In this document: in pieces, positions 1-8,084 of the stretch | Numbering within the stretch: the stretch's first letter is position 1 | Layout of the letters: each line of letters starts with the position of its first letter | Assembly (NCBI RefSeq): GCF_041435355.1 | Contig: NZ_CP108442.1 | Location: forward strand, 1,922,001-1,986,000 | Reading direction: 5' to 3' | DNA: 64,000 bases | Source: Streptomyces sp. NBC_01276 | GTDB taxonomy: Bacteria; Actinomycetota; Actinomycetes; Streptomycetales; Streptomycetaceae | Notes under the pieces: model-generated | What the model saw: the letters and a program-made list of their open reading frames with translations, nothing else | Told to the model about the DNA's origin: nothing | Database searches by the model: none | Translations under genes and position numbers: made by a program

Positions 1-974
1 CCGACCGTGATGTCCGGGTCACGGGGGCATCCCGCCGCCGCAGATTCGGCCCGCACGATCCGCTCGACCGCCGCGACGGCCCGATCCAGTTGGTCATCGG
101 AATAGCAGCGGATGCTGATGCCCAGCTCGGCACGGTCGGGAATGACATTGGGAACGGTCCCGGCGCGCAGGGCACCCACCGTGACGACCAGGGGTTCGAA
201 CGGGTTGTTCTCCCGGGAGACCACCGACTGCAGCCGCTGCACGGTGGCCGCGGCCGTCAGCACCGGATCGATGCTCAGGTGGGGCGCCGCGCCATGGCCG
301 CCCCGGCCGTGGATGACCACCTCCACCACGGTGGTCGCCGCCGTCAGCGCACCGGGTCCATGGGCGACGACTCCGCACGGCAGGGGCGCGACGTGCTGTG
401 CCAGGATCACGTCCGGGACACCGAACCGTTCGAACAGCCCGTCCTCCAGCATGGCGCCGGCACCGGTCAGCGTCTCCTCGGCGGGCTGCCCGATCACCAT
501 GAACGTCCCGGACCAGGTGTCGCGCGCGCGGCCCAACAGGGATGCCGCGCCGGCCGCACACGCGACATGGGCGTCGTGGCCGCAGGCGTGCGCCACCGGG
601 ACGGAGCGTCCGTCGTCCGTCGTCGCGGTCCGGGTGCTCGCGTACGGAAGTCCGGTGGACTCGGCGATCGGGAGGGCGTCCATGTCGGCGCGCAGCGCCA
701 CCAGCGGGCCTTCGCCGTTGCGGAGGACGCCCACCACGCCGTGACCGCCGACGCCTTGCGTCACCTCGCATCCGGCGTCCCTCAGCCATGCGGCGAAGCG
801 CGCGGCGGTCTGCTCCTCCTGCCCCGACAGCTCGGGGGCCGCGTGCAGCTCCCGGTAGAGCTCGAGGGCCTGCGGCAGTACGCCGTCGAGGCCCGCCACC
901 GTCGACCGGATCGCCTCATGGAGCGGGGCCGTGCCGGTGGTGGTGCTGGTGGTGCTGGTGCTGGTGCTGTCCAT
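1..974 (-). CDS. M20-family amidohydrolase (hippurate hydrolase-like), C-terminus cut by window edge
   Basis: This is a zinc-dependent amidohydrolase of the M20D type (hippurate, IAA-amino acid or N-acyl amino acid hydrolases). The translation carries the ALRADMDALP metal-binding segment, then HACGHDAHVA, then GQPAEE with the catalytic glutamate, and GRGGHGAAPH at the start of the dimerisation (lid) domain. All are in the family order. About 324 codons are visible and the gene runs off the left edge, so the last metal ligand is not seen. I placed the start at the ATG at 974, which gives a Ser/Thr-rich N-terminus encoded by a short trinucleotide-rich stretch. It lies downstream of, and in the same direction as, the response regulator at 995-1603. 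Its link to the peptide locus is unproven. Confidence 0.85.
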   Translation of the reverse strand, partial: MDSTSTSTTSTTTGTAPLHEAIRSTVAGLDGVLPQALELYRELHAAPELSGQEEQTAARFAAWLRDAGCEVTQGVGGHGVVGVLRNGEGPLVALRADMDALPIAESTGLPYASTRTATTDDGRSVPVAHACGHDAHVACAAGAASLLGRARDTWSGTFMVIGQPAEETLTGAGAMLEDGLFERFGVPDVILAQHVAPLPCGVVAHGPGALTAATTVVEVVIHGRGGHGAAPHLSIDPVLTAAATVQRLQSVVSRENNPFEPLVVTVGALRAGTVPNVIPDRAELGISIRCYSDDQLDRAVAAVERIVRAESAAAGCPRDPDITV

Positions 975-994
975 GTGTTCCCCCGTCGCAGCTG

Positions 995-1603
995 TCACAG
1001 CCAGCCGGCTTCTCTGGCCGCCCGGTGGGCGGCGACCCGGTTGTCCACGTCGAGTTTGCTCATGATCGAGGACATGTAGTTCCGCACGGTGCCCTCGGCC
1101 AGGCACAGCCGTCCCGCGATCTCTCCGAGCCTGAGCCCTTCGCCGGAGAGGGTGAGCACCTCGCGCTCACGTGTGCTGAGCGGACTGCCGCCGAGGGCCA
1201 GTGCGTCCGTGGCGATCTCCGGGTCGATGAACCGGCCGCCGCCGTGGACCTGGCGTACGACGTCGGCCAGCTTCGCGGCCGAGGTGTCCTTGGTGATGAA
1301 GCCGCGTACCCCCAGGCGCATGCTGCGCTGCAGGTACCCGGGGCGTCCGTGACTGGTGAGAATGACGATTCCGCAGTCGGGTGCTTCGGCCCGGACGGCC
1401 TCGGCCGCCTCCAGTCCGTTCATCACCGGCATGTCGAGGTCGAGGACGACCACGTCGGCGCCGGCCTCGCGTACCGCGGCCACGGCCTGGGCGCCGTCGG
1501 CCGCGACCGCGACCACGTTCATGTCCTCGGGCGCGGAGAGGATGACGGACAGCGAGTCGCGGATCAGCTGCTCGTTGTCCGCCACGACGATGCGGATCGT
1601 CAC
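995..1603 (-). CDS. NarL/LuxR-family response regulator
   Basis: This two-component response regulator has 202 residues, normal for the NarL family. The receiver domain (about residues 1-120) shows the acidic pocket near residue 9, the phospho-acceptor Asp55 in VVVLDLDMP, the conserved Thr in ILTSH and Lys in ITKD. A LuxR-type helix-turn-helix follows (LSTREREVL through GTVRNYMSSIMSKL, about 142-185). It overlaps the upstream kinase gene by 4 bases (ATGA), so the two are translationally coupled and almost certainly cognate. The pair follows an ABC-2 transporter and the peptide biosynthesis genes on the same strand. Control of the transporter or of peptide production is a reasonable guess, not shown by the sequence. 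Confidence 0.93.
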   Translation of the reverse strand: MTIRIVVADNEQLIRDSLSVILSAPEDMNVVAVAADGAQAVAAVREAGADVVVLDLDMPVMNGLEAAEAVRAEAPDCGIVILTSHGRPGYLQRSMRLGVRGFITKDTSAAKLADVVRQVHGGGRFIDPEIATDALALGGSPLSTREREVLTLSGEGLRLGEIAGRLCLAEGTVRNYMSSIMSKLDVDNRVAAHRAAREAGWL

Positions 1604-2769
1604 CTGTGGATCACCTCGGCTCCGGAATCGTGTCGCTTGCCCTCACCCAACGGCGCGTGCGCGAGCAGCGTGAACGTACCGTTGTGGACGCCCGTGGTCA
1701 GCTCGCCGCCGACGACGGCGAGGCGTTCCCGCAGACCGCGCAGTCCGCTGCCGCCCGTGCGGCCCTCGGACCCGGGGGCGATCGGGTTGTCGTTCGAGAT
1801 CTCGATCATGAGTCGTCCGTCGTTCACCCTCAACTTGATGCGGCACTCCGTGGCCTTGCTGTGCCGCAGGATGTTCGTGACGCCCTCGCGGACGATCCAG
1901 CCCGTCACGTCCTGCACGTGCTGCGGGATGTCCGGGGGCACCTCGTCCGCTCGGCAGCCGATGCCCGCGGAGGAGAGGACGGAGCGCACACCGTCGAGTT
2001 CCGCCGCGATGGACTGCTGGCGGTACCCCCGGACCAGGGTGCGCAGATCGGAAGCCGATTCGCGCGAGATGCCGAGCGCGTCCCGGATCTCCCCCGCCGC
2101 CTTGTCCGGGTCGTTCCCGATGAGCAGGAGGGCCACCTCCATCTTCATGCCGATCACGGACAGGCCGTGGCCGAGCACATCGTGCAGGTCGCGTGAGAAG
2201 CGCAGCCTCTCTTCCACGACCGCCAGCCGGGCGAGTTCGGCGCGGTTGTCGTGCATCTCCCGGGCGAACGGGGGCAGCACCCCCAGCGTTCCGAGCACCA
2301 TGACGGTGACGGCGCTCTTGACCAGCATGTCCACCAGTACGTCGGCGGGCACGGCCAGCATCAGCCCGGCCAGAGCGGTGCCGGCGAGGATCAGCGGTAC
2401 GACCCAGCCCCACCTCCGCGGGGTGAGGCTCACCACGGCCGCTCCGGCGGCCAGGCAGGGCAGTGCGCCCCAGGCCGGCCCGAGGGCCAGCAGCATGGCG
2501 AAGGAGACGCTGGCACACACCGCGAGGTCCGCCTGGTGCCGGTTGCGCCCCCTGCCGCGGGCCACGGCGTCCCACACCGTGCGGGCGTAGCCGAACCCGA
2601 AGGCCACGGAGCCCAGTACGGCGGCGACGACCTGGCCGGGGGGCGGCCGGTGGGCCAGCCACAGGGCCATGGCCTCAAGGAGGAAGACCGTTGCCGTCAG
2701 CAGGATCAGCCAGGCGACGGCGCGGGCGACCGTGGTGGGCGTGCGCCCGTGCATCTGCCACCGCCTCAT
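1600..2769 (-). CDS. Membrane sensor histidine kinase (HisKA_3 / NarX-DesK type)
   Basis: The kinase has 389 residues and is the partner of the LuxR-type regulator. The first 165 residues hold several hydrophobic membrane spans (LILLTATVFLLEAMALWL, then segments around 47-63, 84-113, 122-140 and 148-165) with little extracellular sequence, so the signal is probably sensed in or near the membrane. The dimerisation box FSRDLHDVLGHGLSV carries phospho-accepting His196, typical of the HisKA_3 family. The ATPase domain follows, with an N-box around GWIVREGVTNILRHS and a G-box at GSGLRGLRERL. Its start lies 93 bp after the transporter permease stop. Kinases of this kind next to ABC-2 transporters often sense cell-envelope attack by peptides, which would fit self-protection here. 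Confidence 0.92.
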   Translation of the reverse strand: MRRWQMHGRTPTTVARAVAWLILLTATVFLLEAMALWLAHRPPPGQVVAAVLGSVAFGFGYARTVWDAVARGRGRNRHQADLAVCASVSFAMLLALGPAWGALPCLAAGAAVVSLTPRRWGWVVPLILAGTALAGLMLAVPADVLVDMLVKSAVTVMVLGTLGVLPPFAREMHDNRAELARLAVVEERLRFSRDLHDVLGHGLSVIGMKMEVALLLIGNDPDKAAGEIRDALGISRESASDLRTLVRGYRQQSIAAELDGVRSVLSSAGIGCRADEVPPDIPQHVQDVTGWIVREGVTNILRHSKATECRIKLRVNDGRLMIEISNDNPIAPGSEGRTGGSGLRGLRERLAVVGGELTTGVHNGTFTLLAHAPLGEGKRHDSGAEVIHR

Positions 2770-2862
2770 CGTTCTCCATGTGCTGCAGGGCGACTGTATC
2801 CGAGCTCGATCAACCGCAGGCCCCCCGTCCGGCCTGCCGTACCCGGGCCGGCCGGACGGGAC

Positions 2863-3678
2863 TCAGGCGGACCGGCGGGGATCCCAGCGGAAGAACCGCT
2901 TGCCCATCGAGAACGACAGGCCCATCCACGCGCAGAGCAGGCCGATGGGCGCGGCGCAGGCCTGGAAGGACGCGACGAAGCCGACGGTGGCGAGGTGGCC
3001 CGACGCTGCCGGGTCGCTGGCGAAGTCCCGGCCCAGGTAGGCGGTCCTGACGATCTCGACGACCGGACTGGAGGGCAGATACGGCGCGATGTGCTGCGCC
3101 CAGCCCGGGAGGCTCGAAATGGGCATGGCGATGCCGGAGGTCATCATCATGAGCAGGATGACCGGGGTGACGATCCAGGTGGAGACCTCCCCGCTGGGCA
3201 ACAGCCCGGAGAGACCGATGGCCAGCAGGGAGAAGGCCAGCGCCCCGAGCACGATGCCGACGAGCAGCAGCAGGGGATTGCGGGGCATGGGCGCGTCGAT
3301 CGCAACCACCCCGGCGACGACCAGGATGGCGACCTGGATCAGGCTGGTGACGCTGCCGCTGGCCGCTTCGCCGGCCAGAATGGCCGTATCCGGCAGCGGG
3401 GTGCCGCGCAGCCTTTTGTAAACCAGCCGGTCCCGGCGGGACGCGGCCGAGTTGATGACGTTGTACACGATCCACAGCAGGACGAAGCCGATGAAGCCGG
3501 GAAGCAGGTACACCCCCGAGTCGAAACCTGCGATCTCCCCCTCACCGTGCTGGCTCACGGTGTACGCCAGGCTCAGGCCGAGCGGGAGCAGCGCGCCGGT
3601 CAGGGCGAAGCCCAGGTCCCGCCAGTAGACGCGCTGGGAGAGGAGGAACTGCGAGTAGGTGAAGCGGAACCAGCTCAT
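2863..3678 (-). CDS. ABC-2 type transporter permease
   Basis: This integral membrane subunit has 271 residues and works with the ATPase encoded just upstream. It has about six hydrophobic spans, including GFALTGALLPLGLSLAYTV, LLPGFIGFVLLWIVYNV, IQVAILVVAGVVAI and LLLLVGIVLGALAFSLLAIGL. A conserved RLRGTPLPD cytoplasmic segment lies before the third span, as in DrrB/NodJ-like ABC-2 permeases. Its ATG overlaps the ATPase stop (ATGA at 3675-3678). Family members export drugs, lipids or peptides, or provide immunity in bacteriocin loci. Position between the biosynthetic genes and a two-component system suggests self-resistance. Confidence 0.9.
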   Translation of the reverse strand: MSWFRFTYSQFLLSQRVYWRDLGFALTGALLPLGLSLAYTVSQHGEGEIAGFDSGVYLLPGFIGFVLLWIVYNVINSAASRRDRLVYKRLRGTPLPDTAILAGEAASGSVTSLIQVAILVVAGVVAIDAPMPRNPLLLLVGIVLGALAFSLLAIGLSGLLPSGEVSTWIVTPVILLMMMTSGIAMPISSLPGWAQHIAPYLPSSPVVEIVRTAYLGRDFASDPAASGHLATVGFVASFQACAAPIGLLCAWMGLSFSMGKRFFRWDPRRSA

Positions 3679-4595
3679 GCCTGGACCTTTCCGGAAGCCG
3701 CGACATCGAGAAACACGTCTTCCAGTGATGCCGTGCGCACTTCGAGGCCGCGCAGGGCCGCACCGTTGCCGTCGGCCCAGTTCAGCAAGTGCAGCAGGAC
3801 GGGTTGCGGATCGGCGGTGATCAGAGTGATCCGGCCGTCGGCCTCCCGGATCTCGGCGCCGGGGAGGGGCGGCAGCGTCTGGGCGCTCACGCCCGGTGAG
3901 ACGGCCAGTGAGATCCGGGCGTTGGACTCCCGGGCCACGACGTCCGAGACGGGACCGTGCCGGACGATGCGGCCGTGGTCCATGATGGCGACGCGGTCGG
4001 CCAGGAACTCGGCCTCCTCCATGTAGTGCGTCGTCAGCAGCATCGTCATGCCGTTGTCGACCATCTCCTTGAGGAAGCGCCAGGTCTGGCGCCGCGACTC
4101 CGGATCGAGCCCGGTGGTGGGTTCGTCGAGGAAGAGCAGCTTGGGCCGTCCCAGCACGGCGAGCGTGAGGTCGAGCCTGCGCTTCTCGCCGCCGGAGAGT
4201 CGCCCGACAGGGGTCTTCGCCTTGGACTCCAGGCCTACGATCCTCAGCGCTTCGTCGGTGTCGACGGCGTTCGGTGTGAAGCGGCGCCAGGCACGGATGG
4301 TCTCCAGGACGGTGAGGTCGCCGAAGAATCCCGCTTCCTGGAGCATGATGCCGATGTCGGAGGCTATCCGGGCCCGCTCCGTGAGGGGGTTGGCTCCGAA
4401 CACCGACACCGATCCGCCGGTGGGCTTGAGGTAGCCCTCCAGCACGTCCAGGGTGGTCGTCTTGCCCGCGCCGTTGGTCCCGAGCAGGGCCACCACCTCG
4501 CCGGGGTACACCTGGAACGAGATGCCGTCGACGGCAGTCGTCCCGCCGTAGTCCAGCCGCAGTTCACTGACGTCGATGACGGGGTGTTCGCTCAT
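3675..4595 (-). CDS. ABC transporter ATP-binding protein (DrrA/CcmA-like)
   Basis: This ATPase has 306 residues. It shows a Walker A (LLGTNGAGKTTTLDVLEG), a Q-loop (IGIMLQEAGFF), the ABC signature LSGGEKRRLD, Walker B with LLFLDEPTTGLDPESR and the H-switch LTTHYMEEAE. The C-terminal 80 residues match the extra domain of drug-type ABC-2 ATPases. It begins at an ATG at 4595 and ends by overlapping the permease start. It lies 92 bp downstream of the elimination-protein gene and on the same strand, so it may share the peptide operon or have its own promoter in that gap. Most likely role is export or immunity for the peptide of this locus; the substrate cannot be read from the sequence. Confidence 0.93.
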   Translation of the reverse strand: MSEHPVIDVSELRLDYGGTTAVDGISFQVYPGEVVALLGTNGAGKTTTLDVLEGYLKPTGGSVSVFGANPLTERARIASDIGIMLQEAGFFGDLTVLETIRAWRRFTPNAVDTDEALRIVGLESKAKTPVGRLSGGEKRRLDLTLAVLGRPKLLFLDEPTTGLDPESRRQTWRFLKEMVDNGMTMLLTTHYMEEAEFLADRVAIMDHGRIVRHGPVSDVVARESNARISLAVSPGVSAQTLPPLPGAEIREADGRITLITADPQPVLLHLLNWADGNGAALRGLEVRTASLEDVFLDVAASGKVQA

Positions 4596-4687
4596 GGGAA
4601 GACCTTAGGAATCACGGCGTGCCGCCTGCCAGGGCAGAGCCTCACGGGTTGCGGATGGAGTTCGCGTGGGGCCGGGCATGACCTTTG

Positions 4688-5608
4688 TCATGCGGCGGGG
4701 CCGGGAAGCGGGAGCGGCTCGCGATCACGGGCCGCGGCCGGATCCACGGTGGCGGCGGCCCGCGGCTTCCGCAGTCCCTCCAGCCACAGGAGCCGCGCGA
4801 TCTGCATCTCCTCGCCGGGCACGACCCCCAGGCGGTTGTTCATCAGGTGGATGTGGTGGAACGCGGTCAGGTAGTCGGGGCGGGGGAGCCCCGCCCGCCG
4901 CACCCGGAGCCAGAACTCGTCCGCGTACCCGGTCAACGCCTCTCGCAGAGCGGGCACTTGCAGCACCTGGTCGATCTGTGTGCGCAGTACGGCGGTACGC
5001 CGGATCGCCACGGGGTCGCCCGGCGAGAGCCCGGGGAGCGTACGGCCGAACGGCGCGTCGAGCCGGCCGCGCCCGGACCAGTACCACGCGTACTGGTGCA
5101 GGAAAGAGGTACGCGTCGCGGCGGGCAGCCGGGCGACCATCAACTCGGTGTGGGCCGCCGCGAGGGAGGTGCGCAACGGACGCAGCCGCGGGCTGGAGCA
5201 GACCAGCGCCGCCTCGCTGCCGCACTGCATCAGACGCTCGGCCAGCGCCACCCCGGCGGGGCCGCCGAACTTGCCGTGCTCCGGCTCGTAGAGGCGCTTG
5301 GTGACCATACGGTGGGCGGCCAGCGGTCCGCGCGGTCCGTCCGCGGCGGCGAGGACGTCCAGCGCCCGACGGAAGTCCTGGTCCAGCTCCCTTTCGTATC
5401 GGGCCAGTCGATCGGGCGTGCCCCTCAGCCGCAGGCGCAGCTGGAGACCGATCAGGTCGACGTACTGGAGGAAGAACCAGCGCAGTGCGGGGTCCTCGGC
5501 GGTGAAGCGGCGCACGGCCGGGCCGACCACCTGTTCCACCAGGTCACGTATCTCGGCGATGCTCGCCACGTACACCCGGTAGTAGAGCCATTCCTGCTGA
5601 TCACTCAC
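4688..5608 (-). CDS. Thiopeptide-type SpaB_C protein, probable glutamate-elimination enzyme of a split dehydratase
   Basis: This 306-residue protein has the features of the SpaB C-terminal family: an EWLYYRVYVAS opening, WFFLQYVDLIGLQLRLRLRG, and HHIHLMNNRLGV near the C-terminus. In azole/dehydroalanine peptides such as goadsporin and in thiopeptides, a separate protein of this size removes the glutamate that the LanB-like partner puts on Ser/Thr, leaving Dha/Dhb. A second type in the same family forms the thiopeptide pyridine. Only one such protein is present here, so I assign the elimination role. The GTG start at 5608 overlaps the LanB-like stop by 4 bases (GTGA). A start further upstream would run into the LanB-like gene. 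Confidence 0.88.
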   Translation of the reverse strand: MSDQQEWLYYRVYVASIAEIRDLVEQVVGPAVRRFTAEDPALRWFFLQYVDLIGLQLRLRLRGTPDRLARYERELDQDFRRALDVLAAADGPRGPLAAHRMVTKRLYEPEHGKFGGPAGVALAERLMQCGSEAALVCSSPRLRPLRTSLAAAHTELMVARLPAATRTSFLHQYAWYWSGRGRLDAPFGRTLPGLSPGDPVAIRRTAVLRTQIDQVLQVPALREALTGYADEFWLRVRRAGLPRPDYLTAFHHIHLMNNRLGVVPGEEMQIARLLWLEGLRKPRAAATVDPAAARDREPLPLPGPAA

Positions 5609-8049
5609 TGGCCGTCCTGCCTCAGCATCGCGATGAATTCGGTCGCCGCCGCGGGGTGGTGCGGGTCGGCCGCCCAGTGCCCGTCGCGGGCGGGCAGCGC
5701 CTCGGTGATCTCCACCGAGGCGGTGGCGTCGTCGATCTGCCGAAAGGCCGCCCACACGGCGTGCGGGTGGTCGAAGCCGACCCACTGGGGCTTGTGGTGG
5801 ATGCCCTCGTGATCGGTGACGCGGGAGAGGAAGACCTCGTCCGGCAGGCCCAGTCGGGCGCGCCAGCGCTCCACCTCCAGCAGGAAGTCCACCGGTGACC
5901 GGCCCCGGCCCGGGCGGGGCAGTTCGCCGGGGGCCACCAGCCACGACGCCCGGCGCATGACGATCCGGCCCCGCTGGAGGCGCGGCCGGTAGGACGAGGG
6001 CGCTCCGGCACCACCGGCACCGTCGGTGTCGCCGGTGTCGCCGGTGTCGAGGACCCAGGGGTCGCTCAGCGTCGCCAGCAGGCGGTCCACCCCGTGGAGC
6101 GAGGCCACCGGGACGGCCCCCAGGTAGGCGAACGCCGCCGGATCCGCACGGGCGTCCCGGACCTGGAACGTGTGCGTGACGGGATCGTGGGCCAGGGTGA
6201 ATCCCCGCAGGTCCTGTGTCCCGCCGTCGGCCTCGGCCAGTTCGGGTCCCCACCCGACGCGCGGCAGTCCGCGCAGAGCGGGGCGCTGGAACTCGATCCA
6301 GTCCGCGTGCGCGGACATCTGGTACACCCGGCAGCCGGGATGGAGATCACTCAGCCACCGCGTCAGTGCGTCGTCGATCCCGCTGCGCAGGGCGGGGATC
6401 GCCGCCCATCGGCCGACCATGCCGGGGAAGCCGCTGTGGACCCGGTTGACCACCAGGAGGTGGTCACCCCTCTCCACCTGCTCGGCCGATCCCGCGGCCA
6501 CCTGGAAGAAGACGACGTGGCTCGGCCGGCTCAGCGTCCGGTCACCGCGCATCTGCCCCTCCGTCGGCACGGCGCCGACCGGCAGGCCGGGCACCGGCTG
6601 CCACGTCGTCGCCGGAGCGGCGGCCAGGAACCGGTAGCAGAAGGAGAGCAGGTCGGACGTTCCGCCCGTGCCGTACCACCGTGTGAAGTGGCCGAGCATC
6701 CTGTCGTACAGGGCCGCACGCCGGATCGACGGCGTGAGCGCCGAGGCGGCGGTGTGCAGATCCGCCCTTACGGCTTCGCCCAGCCTCGGGCTCGCAAGCG
6801 GGTCATGGGCGACTGCCTCGTGCACAAGCCCCGCACCGGCCAGCCAGTCGGGCGGCCGACGGTCCTGGGCACGGCAGGCCTCCACCAGGGTGGTACGGGC
6901 CCGGGTGACCGCCCGGGCGCGCTCCCCCGCGTCGGCGTCACCTGCCACGAGCTCCTCCGCCCGGGCCAGGGCCCGGACCGCCTCCGCGACCGGTCCGGGC
7001 GCCTGCCCGGTGGTGCGTCCCAGCGCGGTGAAGTGGCGGCCCTCGCCGGCACTCCACGGGGTGACCGGGAGGAGCACGCCCATGGCCACCAGCCGCCGCA
7101 CGGAGGCGGCGTCCGCCCCGAACTCCTCAAGGGCCGCGATGGCCTCGGCGACGGATACCGGGCCGGCGGGCAGGGCACTCAGCCTCCCCCGTACCTCGAC
7201 CACATCGGTGATCTCGTCCGCACGCAGGTAGACCCCGCCCGCGTGGCAGTACAGCGGGAGGGCGGCGAGTTCACTTCCGCCGACGGCCCGCACGCTCGGG
7301 TTGGCGAGCAGCCGCAGACCCGCGGGCGCGTCCGGGTGACCGACCCAGGAGCGCAGCAGATCCAGCGCCGCCGCCCGGGAGGAGGAGACCACCCGGGCGG
7401 GGAGCGACGGGTACGCCGCCGCCTGGCCGCCGTGCCACTCGGCCACACCGACGGTGGTCAAGGTGCCGAACGGGCTGGGCTTGACGGCGGCGCGCGACAG
7501 ATACGCCGCGGCGCTGCGTGCCAGCCGGGAATCCCACGCGGGAGCCCTGCCGGCACGGTGCCCCAAGAGCTCAAGGGTGAAGGAGGGGCTGGCCAGCGAG
7601 AGGCCGCGCGCGATCCGCTCCTCCCGCAGCAGGCCCGTCATGGCGGTCCCGGCGTCCGCGATCTCCTTGTCCGCCACCCGCTCGGCCCGTGCCACCAGTG
7701 CGGCCCGCTCCCGGACCGCCGCGCACCACAGCTCCAGCCGGTCTCGGGCCTCGCCGTCGAGCCAGGGGGCGACCAGCGCGGCCGCCTGCTCCGTCGCCCC
7801 GGTCAGCCGCAGGTTGTGCACGTCGCGGCGCAAGCGCAGCGCGCCCCTGCGGACCGCCCGGTCGAGCCCGTCGGTCGGCACCAGCCGGTGCAGATCGTCG
7901 GCCACGGCCTCGGTGATCCGTTCGGCGCGGTCCTCGCGGTCCAACGCCTTGCGCACCAGGGAGAGCGTCTCCTCGGCCCGCAGTGCCTCCAACGCCCTCA
8001 CCGGCAGTCCGCAGACCCGGGACACCACAATCGGCGCACTGTCCACCAT
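5605..8049 (-). CDS. LanB-like N-terminal dehydratase (tRNA-Glu dependent Ser/Thr glutamylation)
   Basis: The protein has 814 residues, the usual size of the split LanB N-terminal (glutamylation) domain in thiopeptide and goadsporin loci, against about 1000 for full lanthipeptide LanB. Typical segments are LASPSFTLELL, AAYLSRAAVKPSPFGTLTTVG (the LanB SPF motif) and a C-terminal DEVFLSRVTDHEGIHHKPQWVGFDHPHAV stretch split by a Gly/Asp-Thr linker around residue 660-675. By family knowledge it transfers glutamate from tRNA-Glu onto core Ser/Thr, and the protein at 4688-5608 then eliminates it. I chose the ATG at 8049, preceded by GAGGGAA. The stop overlaps the downstream GTG. It lies 35 bp after the SagB-type gene. 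Confidence 0.92.
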   Translation of the reverse strand: MVDSAPIVVSRVCGLPVRALEALRAEETLSLVRKALDREDRAERITEAVADDLHRLVPTDGLDRAVRRGALRLRRDVHNLRLTGATEQAAALVAPWLDGEARDRLELWCAAVRERAALVARAERVADKEIADAGTAMTGLLREERIARGLSLASPSFTLELLGHRAGRAPAWDSRLARSAAAYLSRAAVKPSPFGTLTTVGVAEWHGGQAAAYPSLPARVVSSSRAAALDLLRSWVGHPDAPAGLRLLANPSVRAVGGSELAALPLYCHAGGVYLRADEITDVVEVRGRLSALPAGPVSVAEAIAALEEFGADAASVRRLVAMGVLLPVTPWSAGEGRHFTALGRTTGQAPGPVAEAVRALARAEELVAGDADAGERARAVTRARTTLVEACRAQDRRPPDWLAGAGLVHEAVAHDPLASPRLGEAVRADLHTAASALTPSIRRAALYDRMLGHFTRWYGTGGTSDLLSFCYRFLAAAPATTWQPVPGLPVGAVPTEGQMRGDRTLSRPSHVVFFQVAAGSAEQVERGDHLLVVNRVHSGFPGMVGRWAAIPALRSGIDDALTRWLSDLHPGCRVYQMSAHADWIEFQRPALRGLPRVGWGPELAEADGGTQDLRGFTLAHDPVTHTFQVRDARADPAAFAYLGAVPVASLHGVDRLLATLSDPWVLDTGDTGDTDGAGGAGAPSSYRPRLQRGRIVMRRASWLVAPGELPRPGRGRSPVDFLLEVERWRARLGLPDEVFLSRVTDHEGIHHKPQWVGFDHPHAVWAAFRQIDDATASVEITEALPARDGHWAADPHHPAAATEFIAMLRQDGQ

Positions 8050-8084
8050 GACGGAGTTCCCTCGCTCTCGATTCCGTGCCCTGC

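Noticed and set aside
94..2590. Long open frames on both strands opposite the amidohydrolase and the TCS (for example 94-789 minus and 542-2590 plus)
   Set aside because: They are Arg/Gly/Pro-rich shadows typical of high-GC DNA, with no domain and the wrong codon bias.
4688..8049. Reading the locus as a class I lanthipeptide or a pyridine thiopeptide
   Set aside because: No LanC cyclase is present, LanB is split, and only one SpaB_C protein exists. YcaO and SagB enzymes point to azoles.
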